Shown one piece after another: positions 13,332-22,255 of a DNA stretch of 60,000 nt (position 1 is the first letter of the stretch; each line of letters opens with the position of its first letter). A program made the position numbers and the translations under genes. Under the pieces are notes generated by a model. That model worked only from the letters and a program-made list of their open reading frames with translations, made no database searches and was not told the origin of the DNA. This DNA is from Nematostella vectensis (Eukaryota; Cnidaria; Anthozoa; Actiniaria; Edwardsiidae), in the NCBI RefSeq assembly GCF_932526225.1, contig NC_064045.1:11776442-11836441 (forward strand), written 5' to 3'.

Positions 13332-13414
13332 GGGTAATAGACTGTGCTAGCGTCCCGTCTTGGCCCAACTGGTGCCAATGTGTGTATGCTAGTGTGCTTT
13401 TAAAGTCCACATTT
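13332..13414. repeat. 83 bp direct repeat, left copy (hammerhead unit, copy 1)
   Basis: The segment starting GGGTAATAGACTGTGCTAGC is repeated at 13686-13768 with one visible difference, 354 bp apart. The segment between them ends with the hammerhead ribozyme. Confidence 0.85.
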
Positions 13415-13619
13415 ATGTATACATACTCGCAAAGATAGTTTGGCTATCCGACGGAGTTTTAGACTAGCAAAGGTCGCATGCGTGATCCGCACAATTGGCA
13501 TCACGCTAGCCTGGTCGCAGCTCTAGATCGCACATGGATCTAAGCTGTGGATTAAAGCACTTCGTTCCAGTCGAAGTCGCCCTGCAGTTTTTTTGCCGAT
13601 GAAGTTTAACTGAGGCAAA

Positions 13620-13677
13620 CCGGCTATGCCATGCTGACGAGTCCTAATAAGGACGAAACAGCTGTCCATGGTTGCCG
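13620..13677 (+). ncRNA. Type I hammerhead ribozyme with minimal stem III (copy 1)
   Basis: All core elements are present in order. CTGACGA (the CUGANGA box) is followed by stem II GTCC/GGAC with a 6 nt loop. Then come GAAA and a very short stem III (two base pairs around a 4 nt loop), ending in GTC at the cleavage position. Stem I is formed by GCCATG/CATGGT and CGGC/GCCG around a small internal loop. Such short-stem-III hammerheads are known from animal retrozymes and Penelope-like elements. No RT gene is nearby, so a retrozyme-like origin is the simpler reading. Confidence 0.88.
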
Positions 13678-13685
13678 AACTGCAC

Positions 13686-13768
13686 GGGTAATAGACTGTG
13701 CTAGCGTCCCGTCTTGGCCCGACTGGTGCCAATGTGTGTATGCTAGTGTGCTTTTAAAGTCCACATTT
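13686..13768. repeat. 83 bp direct repeat, right copy (hammerhead unit, copy 1)
   Basis: Second copy, starting 9 bp after the ribozyme. A 29 bp inverted repeat with one mismatch (13298-13326 and 13559-13587) lies inside the same unit. Confidence 0.85.
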
Positions 13769-13950
13769 CTGAAATAATACCACCGTCATTAATGTCCATT
13801 CTATAATCGGCATAAATCTAAAATTAGAGAATACTGTCACTCGGGTTTGGGTCTTTCCAGAGCACTTTATTTTGTATATATGTATCACAATACAATTGCT
13901 TTAGGATGAGAGGAAAGAGAACAACAGAATAACCGAATAACGAGTGTGTA

Positions 13951-14122
13951 AAGCCCTGTGCAAACTGCGCCAGCACCTGCCAATTCTTGCTCGACTGACC
14001 ACAAGACAAAGGAAATGTCAGGAAGTCCATTTCCTTTTTTGACATTTCCTTTGTCCTATAGTCAGTCAAGCGAAAATTCGCCAGCAATGCTGGCAGGTGC
14101 TGGCGCAGTTTGCACAGGGCTT
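13951..14122. mobile_element. 172 bp MITE with TA target duplication (copy 1)
   Basis: Near-perfect terminal inverted repeats starting AAGCCCTGTGCAAACTGCGC, ~32 bp long, with the arms continuing to a centre at GACATTTCC. Flanked by TA on both sides, as for Tc1/mariner-derived MITEs. No coding capacity. It sits 190 bp left of the virus-like element. Confidence 0.75.
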
Positions 14123-14311
14123 TAAAGCACTCGTGCGAATGAAATACGATCCTCGTGTACCCTCAAATCCTCGTATTCCCATTAAACTGTATTTAAGTGC
14201 GTGCCCAGGGGGAATTCCTAGGGGTACGGACCCGACCCTACTCATTTGCAGAAACGTGAAATCACGTGGGGAGACTAATTTGACTAGTGGAATAGTTAAG
14301 AAAATGATAGA

Positions 14312-14491
14312 GGGGGGGGACTGGGGACTTTCAGTGAAACGAGTGGGAGGCGCGAATCGCCCCTCCGGGCCTCCCAGCCCCGTTCCAGGCTGGGGACTTT
14401 CAGTGACACCGAAACGCGTTTCGCGTAGATTAATAATTGCTGGTTATTAATATACGTCGGGACCACTTCGCGTAGATGGATACTTAGCAGA
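14312..14491 (+). repeat. Left TIR, copy 1 element
   Basis: Reverse complement of 26488-26709, apart from ~40 bp duplicated in the right TIR. Two GGGGACTTTCAGTGA repeats, then CGCGTAGAT-type motifs. Confidence 0.92.
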
Positions 14492-14502
14492 ATACAAGGC
14501 GT

Positions 14503-14696
14503 ACCCAAACACTCGTTCCGCCGGCTGTAATACGGGCAATTAGAGACTGGGTGGCACAAGGCACACCCAAACACTCGTCCCGCCGGCTGTGATACGGGCA
14601 ATTAGAGACTGGGTGGCACAAGGCATACCCAAACACTCGTCCCGCCGGTTGTGATACGGGCAGTTAGAGACTGGGTGGCACAAGGTATACCCAAAC
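14503..14696 (+). promoter_or_regulatory. Three 62-bp direct repeats upstream of the replicase
   Basis: Units beginning ACCCAAACACTCGT start at 14503, 14565 and 14627. A fourth begins at 14689 and runs straight into the replicase ATG (ACCCAAAC-ATG). Each unit contains the same GAGACTGGGTGGCACAAGG block before its end. Likely a promoter/leader or origin region. Confidence 0.6.
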
Positions 14697-16479
14697 ATGG
14701 ACGCTTATATAGAGGAGATTCTCAATAGCATGCCTGACAAAGAGGCGCCCGCCGTACTGGCAGGGCTGGTCCAGAACATCCTGGACGAGGGCATCCCCGA
14801 GGATGCCAAGCGCAAGCTGCTTAAGCCGCTCATGCCGGCGAGCTCGCGGCCAGAGGAAGTCTGGCGCGAGTTCGACCCATTGCTGCTGGAACGGCGGCAA
14901 GGGGGCCCAGAGGGCTTAGGCCCCGATGAGTACTATTCTCTCTTCGTCGGCGGCGCCCATCTTCGGTTCCCAAGCGTGGATGCCACTCTTCGTAAGCGCC
15001 GGTGTTTACCAGGAGATACGAGATCTTTGTGGAGCAGGTGTCGTTGCTCTAAAGCCGGTTATGCGGGGGCCTGATATTAATGACGACGGCTCGCTGTGGT
15101 GGGTCTCGCACAAGCGAGAGTCTCTGAGGGCGAAAGCAGTGCTGCCGCTGGTGCTCGAGGTGGTAGACCCCGACCGGCGTTACGGACTCGTCACGGTCGT
15201 TGGTAAGGCCCCCGCAGAGCCATTGGCGCCAATCACGGAGGAGGAAGGGCGCTCGGAGCACAAGATTGGTGGGTCGTTAGTCAAAAGAGGGGACCAAATC
15301 GCAGTCGGCGCCCTGGAAGGCATCGATGCGGGTATTTATGCTCTTTACCTGAGCAAAATGGGGAGCCTGGGCCAATGTTTGAGCGAGAGGGGAGTGACGC
15401 CTTCGCTAACTGTGTTGTGAGCTATGTTAGCGACTTCTTGAGGAATCGCGGCACCTCGCGCTCCCTTGGTCTAACCAAGACACGAGGCAAGATCCTCGAG
15501 CGATATGACAAGAAGCTGGCCACTACGGGATGCACCAAAGAAGACCTCTTTAGGATGGAAAAGAAGCTCGAGATAAAGCTGGTAGCCGTGGACGCCCTGT
15601 TCAACGTTATGTGGGACTCGGGGAAGTACAAGAGGGGGTACACACAAATCCGCATCCCTTGCCACAATAACCACGCCTGGGCGGAGCTTCCGACTGAACC
15701 ACCTGCGATCGCGAGCGTCCACGGCCTAGACTTCGAGGCTGAGAGGGAGCTTCGTTCGTTATGTCAGGAGAAGGCAGCGCTTTGCGCTACCAGTGCCGCC
15801 ACAAAAACGCGCGAGGCAAAAATGCGAGAGGTGCTCATTCGCTTTATAAACAGGGCGATCCCCAGAAGCACGAGGATCTGGCTGTGTGGGCGTGTTATAG
15901 TCACGCACGAAGGCAAACTGTTGCGACCGGGACAGGACGGAGCGGCTATCGACAGGGCGTTTACAGATGTGATACAGGATATGATCCTCAATGGCTCCCT
16001 GATGATCACCCAGCCTACCAAGAGTACACCGACGCTACGCACTCGATGGGCGGTGCAATAGGGTATCGCATCAAGAAGTGGACCCAAAGAGAGAACATCA
16101 GGCCAATGCCTCTAAATACAGGGACGTCTGGCGAGCGGCGCAGGTTGAGTCCAAAGTGTGGAATAGCAAGGAAAACTTAGAGGCGCAGCCTCATGCGCAC
16201 ATCGACATGCGTGCGGCGTACCTAGGATGCGAGGACAGTCTCTCCGGCGGCGCCTCGGACGCCATTGATTTGGTACGGAATTACGGCTTCCCTACGAACG
16301 TGTATCGTATCGCGGATGTTGTGGGACGGCCATTGAGCGAGGTTCTTCAACTAACCGGGGTCATTCAGCTGACCGAGTGGGAGTTCTCTGAGGCCTGCCA
16401 CCCCTACACTTCCGGGATGGTAGGGCAGCACTTGGAACCGAGGGCTGGATCACCACGCCAGAGCTCAAGGACCTGTTAG
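14697..16479 (+). pseudogene. N-terminal part of family-B-like DNA polymerase, frameshifted (copy 1)
   Basis: The ATG at 14697 follows the 62-bp repeats. The reading frame is open but moves between frames, as ORFs at 14697-~14990, ~14926-15420, 15375-~16061 and 16078-16479. No one frame covers the region, so at least three frameshifts separate it. The last piece carries HIDMRAAYLG (Asp at about residue 43 of that piece), which fits polymerase motif A (DxxxxY type). The N-terminal ~45 residues are acidic/helical and unlike any domain I know. Together with the next entry this would form one replication protein of well over 1000 residues. Confidence 0.7.
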
Positions 16480-16496
16480 ACTCGGGTGACCTCGTC

Positions 16497-18155
16497 ATGG
16501 CCACGGCGAGGGAGGTGTTGTATAGCGTCGGAAAAAAGGACTCCATCAAGTTCCCCCACTCCATCGCGTGCCGCCCCGGCGGCGTAGACTCGCAGTACCC
16601 TGAGGGTCGAGATCTCGCTGTCCGTTTCGTAGGCAAGTGCGCTCGCCATGGCGACGAGTCCTCGATCGTAGTCCGCGACCGTGAAGAAGCTGCGTATCTG
16701 ACAAACCTCCTTGCGGGCACTGCCCACTTACTTAACTTCGAGCATGCCGACGGGGCTCATCTGATCCAATACAAAGACGGTGTCCGACGCTCACAATGGT
16801 ACCATATCAGGGCCTTCGTCTTGGCGTACACAAACATAGTGTTGCGACGCATGTTGAGGCAGATCCCTCGCGAAGACGTCCTCCGAGTGTGCACAGATGC
16901 CATATACGCAAAGGCGGTGCCCAGTGGTGTAAAGCTCGTGGTGCGAAATCTGAGGTATCGAGAGTGGCGCCACAAGAAGCCTGGGTACGAGTGGCGACCC
17001 GAAGCAGCTTGGGGTCCGAAGAAGTCGGGGAGCTTGGCTAGGGAGCCAAGCACTGCGCCGAGTCTGCCGTGCGATCTAGTGGCCGCAACCTCTGCAAAGA
17101 TGTATCTAGCCGGCCAAGGAGGATCGGGGAAGACCGAGTGGGCGGTGAGCATGTTCCGCGGCCGCAACGTTGTGGTGCTCACCCCCGAGAACGACCTCGC
17201 CCACGACCATCGCAACAACCCGCGCCTCGCGGTGAAGGCTCAAACCTACCACCACTACCTCTGCATACCAGCGGAGAAGCCGATAGAGGAGTGGACACCT
17301 TCCGAGCTGGGGCACAAACTCGACCGTCTCGCAGAAGTAATCATCATTTACGAGTGCTGTAAGGTACAGACTAAACTGCTATGCGCCATCCTAGGGTATC
17401 TCGCCACGCGGCCGTGTCAGGAAGTGTGTTGTGGCGACTATGGGCAGGTCCCGCCCTGGGGAGATAAAGAGGGGCCTCACGATATGCTCAAGGAGTGGGC
17501 ACAAGGGAACATCCGCTGGTTTGAGTCCGACTACCGCTGCCTGTGTGAAGACTGCGGAAAGCCGTACAGTACATGCGACTGCGGCTCTGCCGCGCCCTCC
17601 TCCAGGCTCCACGACATAAAGGGCCGGATTTGGTGTCAGCCAGACTCCCAACAGCTTGAGGTGTTTCAAGAGGAGTGGGATGGGGTGGCGTTCGACGCGG
17701 CGATCGAGCAGGCCCACCCAAGCGATATGTGGGTGTGCCCGACCAATAAGATGGGGGCTCTTGTTCAGCAGAGATTGGTAGAGCACCACAGGAAAAGCTA
17801 CCCCCGATTGCCAGCAACCATCCGCTTTGACCCCGATCCTAGCGTCGCGCATCGTTATCGTAAGCAAGGGCGGCCGGTGCCCGTGCCAGGCAAAAGGGGT
17901 GAGAAGGTCGACGCGTACAAAGGCACGGTAGTCGAGATTTCTCTCGACGCGGTCCTTAACGGGCTTACCCTCGAGTGGAAATACGCGGGCTGGGGGACAG
18001 TCCACCGGGTGCAGGGCAAGACCATCCAGACTCCAAGACGTCTGTTTATCATAGACCACAGCTTAGAGGGCTGGATCACGAATGCTGTATACACCGGCAT
18101 CTCCCGCGTGCGGCGCGCCGACCAGATAGTCCGCGTGATCCCCCCCCCCCGATAA
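16497..18155 (+). pseudogene. Polymerase palm fused to SF1 helicase (copy 1)
   Basis: 552 codons from an internal ATG; the frame is open upstream from ~16448, so this is the continuation of the polymerase. Residues ~103-140 hold a helix (FVLAYTNIVLRRML) followed by VCTDAIY, a variant of polymerase motif C that keeps one Asp. The helicase starts near 200: Walker A GQGGSGKT (206-213), GDYGQVPP (motif III, 313-320), HRVQGK (motif V, 503-508) and YTGISRVRR (motif VI). The fold is PIF1/RecD-like SF1. A Cys cluster (348-362, five Cys) is inserted between motifs III and V. Oddity: the Walker B Asp is Tyr (IIIYECC), so this copy should lack ATPase activity. A 10-base C-run precedes the stop. Confidence 0.78.
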
Positions 18156-18489
18156 CACCCCCGGTGCCTTGGTTCCCACAGGACTGCAGGCTACGCCCAG
18201 TGAACAGCTCATTATAGCGCGAATCAAGCGATACGCTATAGACGACAGGCAAAGGGGTCGCACAAAGTACACGGGACCACACCACGTTCTGACGGTAGAC
18301 CACGTACTCGGCATGATTGCTGACGCGGAAAAAAAGTGCACGGTCTGTGGCACTCAGCGTCTGCTTCAGGGGTACACCAAGAGTCATCCCCAATGCTTCA
18401 GCATCGACCGGCTGGACGACAGTCAGGGTCACGACAAGTGGAATGTCAGACTCACGTGCCTTAGCTGCAATAGAAGGCACAAGCGCTGA
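18156..18489 (+). pseudogene. HNH-like zinc module downstream of helicase (copy 1)
   Basis: An open frame runs immediately after the helicase C-run and stop, in another frame and without its own good start. It has CTVCG, then FSIDRLD, GHDKWNV and LTCLSCNRRH. This is the C-x2-C ... (S/L)DRxD ... N ... C-x2-C pattern of HNH/ββα-metal nucleases. It probably was the C terminus of the replicase, split off by slippage in the C-run; a separate gene is possible. Confidence 0.6.
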
Positions 18490-18719
18490 TCACGCTAGCG
18501 TTACGCTAGCGTCACGCTACGCAACTGCGAACCCATGAAGCCGTGCTTAGAATACGCTGTGTAATACAACACTAGCTGTCCGGGCTTCATGACCCTCTTT
18601 AGTATTGGGTATGCCTAGCTTGTCCACCACGGGTCCGTCGCTCGCCGTCGGCCCTTGTCCTGAAGGTCTTCCTCGTTTACGGCGATGTACACCTACGTTC
18701 CTACCTCTAAGGGGACCTC

Positions 18720-19532
18720 TTAGGGGACCTCTAAGGGGGGCTTTTCGGCTTTGGGAGGCACGCGCCTCAGTTTTATGGCGTCTTTAGGCGCAAAGCCAGT
18801 CATGCGAGTCTTCGTTGCGTTTATGTCAGAGATGACGATTGGCAAAGCAGTAACCCACTCGCGGTTTGTCTCGCCGGATGCAAGCTCCTTCGAGTACTGC
18901 GCACGAAATAGGCGCTGTGCCAGCCAGCGATGGAAAGACTTGGCGAAAGCTTGGCTCCTGTGGTGCCCTGGTTCAGCCCGTCGGACCCCCACCCCGTGGT
19001 CTGTTATGAGCTTTGTGGTAGCACCCTTGAACTCCGTGCCGTCATCAACCATGAGGACTTTAGGCCATGTGAGAGGTCCCTCTGCATAGATGTCAGCGAG
19101 TTCGCGGGAGACGACGGCCGCGCTCTTAGTCCTCAGTGGGGGGGCGGCTTTATATCGTGAAGCAACGTCAACGACAGTCAGGGCATATTTGTACCCGCGG
19201 TCGGTTGGCAAGAATAGCAGGTCCGACTGGTGGATACGGTTTGGTATCTGCTCCGAGAAGTGGGCGTAGGTAGTCGGAGGATGGGGTGTCTGTGTGTAGC
19301 CCCCGACGGGCTTCGAGCTTACCCACTTACGCACTCGAGCTATGGAGGCTGAGCCCTTGGGAAGTTTGGCATGCAGAGCGGTCACTCCCTGGTAGCCACC
19401 TCTGGCGTAGTATATAGGACGAAGGAACGCATCGAGTATCGCGATACATTGCAACAGGTGTATCAGTCTCCAACAGGCGGTTGCCGTCTGCTCGGGCAGT
19501 GCCGAGGTGGTCTTTCTGAGGCCGGTCTGCAA
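18720..19532 (-). pseudogene. Retroviral-type (rve) integrase (copy 1)
   Basis: 270 codons. Core signature: SDLLFLPTDRGYKYALTVVD with the first catalytic Asp region, DVASRYKAA, then VLMVDDGTEFKGA with the second Asp. The position where DDE integrases have Glu (before the F-x-R-x-LAxRLF helix) reads AFAKSFHRWL, so Glu is Lys in both copies. There is no in-frame ATG; the only upstream ATG (19536) is in another frame. A nonsense codon in 12-nt LEVP repeats ends the ORF at 18720, while C-terminal-like sequence (RRRATDP, PGQLVLYY, SKHGFM) continues in broken frames to ~18520. Function in wild relatives: integration with 6 bp TSD. This copy is likely inactive. Confidence 0.82.
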
Positions 19533-19538
19533 TCATCT

Positions 19539-19585
19539 TATACGTATACGTATACGCATATGTATACGCATGCGCATACGCGCAT
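19539..19585. promoter_or_regulatory. TATACGTATACG tract upstream of the integrase
   Basis: Alternating purine-pyrimidine sequence with repeated TATACG and GCATACGCGCAT. It is the only intergenic DNA between the integrase and the next gene, and it resembles the tract at 22256-22295. Also conserved at ~48313-48359. Confidence 0.45.
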
Positions 19586-19630
19586 CATGGAAAAATGCCG
19601 CCTAGATGCAGCGCCGGAACGGCAGTTACA

Positions 19631-20056
19631 TTACAGCAAGCAGCTAGCTGTGTAGCCGATGGCGAGAGCGCCGGCGCCAATGTACGCCAACTCGGCGTTT
19701 TTCTGCGTTTTGCTGGGGATGTAGTAGTCGGACAGCTCAGGAGCCCGCATCGACTCCAGGGATTGCTTTGGTCGGGTCTGATTGTAGAGTTTGAGCGCGT
19801 AGTCAGTGTCGGTGAGGTTTTGCTTTGCGAGGGCCCTTCTCTCGCGACTTTGAGCTTGCCGATCGAGGATTTTTTGTCGCCGCTGTTGGTAGCGTCCATA
19901 GTCTTGTTGGTATTTCTCTAGGGTCTTGTCGTGCCTCTCCTTCTCGGCGTAGGCAGGGCTCTCATCGTTCGACAGTAACTTTGCGAGGTAGTTGCCACCA
20001 ACGAATGCGGTCGCGTTTAGGACGGCGCCGCCAATCAAAATCGCGATGGAGGTCAT
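19631..20056 (-). CDS. Two-pass membrane protein of the element (copy 1)
   Basis: 141 residues from the ATG at 20056 (an upstream GTG is less likely). A hydrophobic segment lies at ~3-24 (IAILIGGAVLNATAFVGG) and another at the C terminus (AYIGAGALAIGYTASCL). The middle is a charged helix rich in Gln, Arg and Lys with coiled-coil character (YQQDYGRYQQRRQKILD). I know no function. Position in a cluster of small minus-strand membrane genes next to the capsid gene suggests a virion or envelope/inner-membrane component. Intact in this copy. Confidence 0.7.
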   Translation of the reverse strand: MTSIAILIGGAVLNATAFVGGNYLAKLLSNDESPAYAEKERHDKTLEKYQQDYGRYQQRRQKILDRQAQSRERRALAKQNLTDTDYALKLYNQTRPKQSLESMRAPELSDYYIPSKTQKNAELAYIGAGALAIGYTASCLL

Positions 20057-20136
20057 CGAGTAGTGTGTGTACGTTTCACGTGCGCACACTTCACGTGCTG
20101 TGTGTACGTGAACACGAGTCTAATACATGGCCTACA

Positions 20137-20170
20137 CATGTAGTAGTGTGCCACAGTACACTACTACATG
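20137..20170. promoter_or_regulatory. Perfect 13-bp inverted repeat between two minus-strand genes
   Basis: CATGTAGTAGTGT, 8 nt loop, ACACTACTACATG. It lies in the ~130 bp gap between the two small membrane-protein genes, beside several CACGTG-containing repeats (20075-20110). It could be a transcription end signal or binding site. Also present in copy 2 (~48911-48944). Confidence 0.5.
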
Positions 20171-20188
20171 GGCAGGATCTTCTGGTCC

Positions 20189-20389
20189 TCAAGGTAACCC
20201 TTTTAAAGCGACAGCGCCTGCAACGGCGGCAGTCATTTTTGCGTAGTTTATGGCGTTCGCGGAGGGGTCTTTGGTAAAGTCTTCGCGCAAGACCTTGCGC
20301 CCAACCCAGCCGATACCGGCGACGAGGCCGGTTATGACTGCGGCGTCGGTGATGGTCTTTGTAATCTTGCTTTGCTGCGTCGTCGACAT
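20189..20389 (-). pseudogene. Small membrane protein, frameshifted at the end (copy 1)
   Basis: Starts MSTTQQSKITK at 20389, with one hydrophobic segment (DAAVITGLVAGIGWVG) and a second weak one (MTAAVAGAVAL). A one-base insertion in a T-run near 20205 replaces the last nine codons. The complete version is in copy 2. Confidence 0.65.
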
Positions 20390-20442
20390 TGCGATGCACG
20401 GACGTGCGGATATGGGTGGGGCCCTTGTGTTTAAATGTCTGC

Positions 20443-21031
20443 TTACTCCATTGCCAACAGTCGAGATTTGCACTGTCCGGGAGCGCGAAGCGCTGTCGCC
20501 GGAACGGCAAGCGGGCGATCCTTGGTCTGCTGTGCGGCCGCCAGCGGCGGCCTTGCGGGCGGAGTCACGTCGTCGGTACCTTCGGTAGCAAGTGGATCGG
20601 TAGCTCGCTGGTTAACAGCTGGTGTACGAGTGAACGCGGCAGCTAGCTCCCGCCTACGTGTGTACAGGCCGATCAATGGCACTAGAAGACCAGCGACCCC
20701 GATAACCGAGCTAGCCGACCAAGCAGATTTGCTTTCCGGGACTGGTGTGTGTATGCCTACGGCGCGCGCGCGCAATCCCTCGCGTCCCTGCGGCTCGCAC
20801 GGACGTTGCACGATTGCGGTGTTGCACGACACAAAGTGTCTCTTTCTTCGCCCTGTTAAGTCGGTTCCACTCTGCCAAGCGCCTTCCAGCTTTGACTCGC
20901 CCAGGGTGTTTAGGTCGGGTCACGGGTGGTTGGGGGCTCGTGATTCTCTCCGTACGTGCAGGTTCATGAGCAGCTTGTTTGTCAGGTTCCGCGAGATGTT
21001 TGGCACTAGTACTTTCTTGAGGTTCCTCCAT
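20443..21031 (-). pseudogene. Single-pass membrane protein, frameshifted (copy 1)
   Basis: The first part starts MEEPQESTSA (21031) and is polar, with a basic stretch RVKAGRRLAEWNRLNRAKK. The second part, in another frame (20443-~20760), has one hydrophobic segment (SSVIGVAGLLVPLIGLY) followed by RRREL and a Pro/Ala-rich tail. A frame change near 20760-20830 separates them. Polar N-terminus, one TM helix and Pro-rich tail suggest a small virion membrane protein; inferred. Confidence 0.5.
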
Positions 21032-22250
21032 TTGTGATGCAACTACTTGGTTGCTGAAGAAGTGGCAAGCTTTCAAATGAACGTCTACTCTGGGATGGCA
21101 GACTCGCCACTGTGCGTTTGCGGGCAAACCACTGGTGAGTGCGCGACTGTCGTCCGTCGTTCGAAGGTCGATCCACAGAGGAAACCTATCGCCATAGAAC
21201 GACTCGGGGCCGATTGCCGGGGCGGCAGGCGCTCCGCTGTGCCCCCCCCCCCCCCGGGGAGGAGCGGGCAAACCGCCTTTTCGCCTCCCTCCAGAAATCC
21301 GTGGGGCGCAACCCCTGGCTGAAGACCTTGTTTGGCATGCCATCGATTGTAACGCGAACGCTCTTGATGTCGGGGTACACGAATTTCTCAGAGTCGCGAG
21401 CCCCTGCCGTGTATGGCTCCACAAATAGGAGCAACAGACCACTCATAGACCTTCGCGGCAGGTTGACGCTCTCGTTGATTATGCTGTCCGTCTCTTTGCT
21501 AATCACGAAGGTCTTGTGAAGGTTTACTTGCTCGTAGAAGAACGTTGTGCCGTTTTGGTAGGCGGCGGCTGCAGACCGGGCGAGGTTGTCGTCCCTCAGG
21601 CTTTCGTATTCCAGCTCTAGATTTTTGATGCCATAGGATAATTTGGTAGCATCGCTTCCGACTACTACCCGGTCAACCGTTGCGAGCGTGATCTCGAAGA
21701 GCAGCGCCTCGGAGAGCGCCCTTGGGTACAGTACGCCGTGGTCCGTCAGCAGAGAATGGTCTAGCGGGACGGTGTACTTCGCCCCGTGGGCGGCGCTTAA
21801 AGCGTTCTTCTTGGCGTTACTAGTCACTTTATTGCCAGCCTTGGAGCGAAGCTTGCGCATGTTTTCTGACTGTATGTCCTGCTCCAGGCGGTCCTCTCTC
21901 TCGACCTTGGACAGGTAAAGCTCCTTATACGTCTTGAAGACGTCGTAGCGGTTGGTGTCCTGGAGCGTTTCTCCTGCAAACGTGATTTTTAGGCGGCTCA
22001 CGAGATTTCGGCCGACGTTGTTCACGACGGTATTATTTGCTTGGCCTGAGATGGAGAGATCGAAACTGACCATAAAGGAGCCAGGCACGAGCGTGACGTC
22101 TTCCGGTAGCTTTGGGACCGCCACATATAGCGTCTCGCCAGGGGAGGCCGTCGACGGGTTGAGAGTGACCCGGTGAACAGTCCTCTCGGCTTTTAACCCC
22201 AGAGGAGTTCTGGGTGTTCGTTGGGGGTCAAGTTTATCGCTGACTGACAT
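21032..22250 (-). pseudogene. Probable double jelly-roll major capsid protein (copy 1)
   Basis: Starts MSVSDKLDPQ at an ATG 8 bp from an AT-rich palindromic promoter-like tract. ~330 residues are continuous. The segment NNTVVNNVGRNLVSRLKITF followed by AGETLQDTNRYDVFKTY matches the pattern seen in DJR capsids of polinto-/adinto-like viruses (asymmetric NN..+.L..++.V, then an acidic-aromatic turn). The protein is beta-rich, as expected. At 21242-21255 a 14-base C-run (poly-Gly codons) ends the frame. C-terminal capsid-like sequence (FYGDRFPLWIDLR) continues in another frame to ~21032, where it runs without a stop into the next ORF. Role: virion shell. Family assignment is from pattern, not a search. 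Confidence 0.62.
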
Positions 22251-22255
22251 CCCTA

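Noticed and set aside
17391-18059. 222-codon minus-strand ORF opposite the helicase
   Set aside because: Antisense shadow of a GC-rich coding region; helicase motifs on the plus strand are decisive.
18720-19532. Retrovirus or LTR retrotransposon, because of the rve integrase
   Set aside because: No reverse transcriptase, gag or LTRs; the neighbours are DNA polymerase, helicase and capsid-like genes between TIRs.
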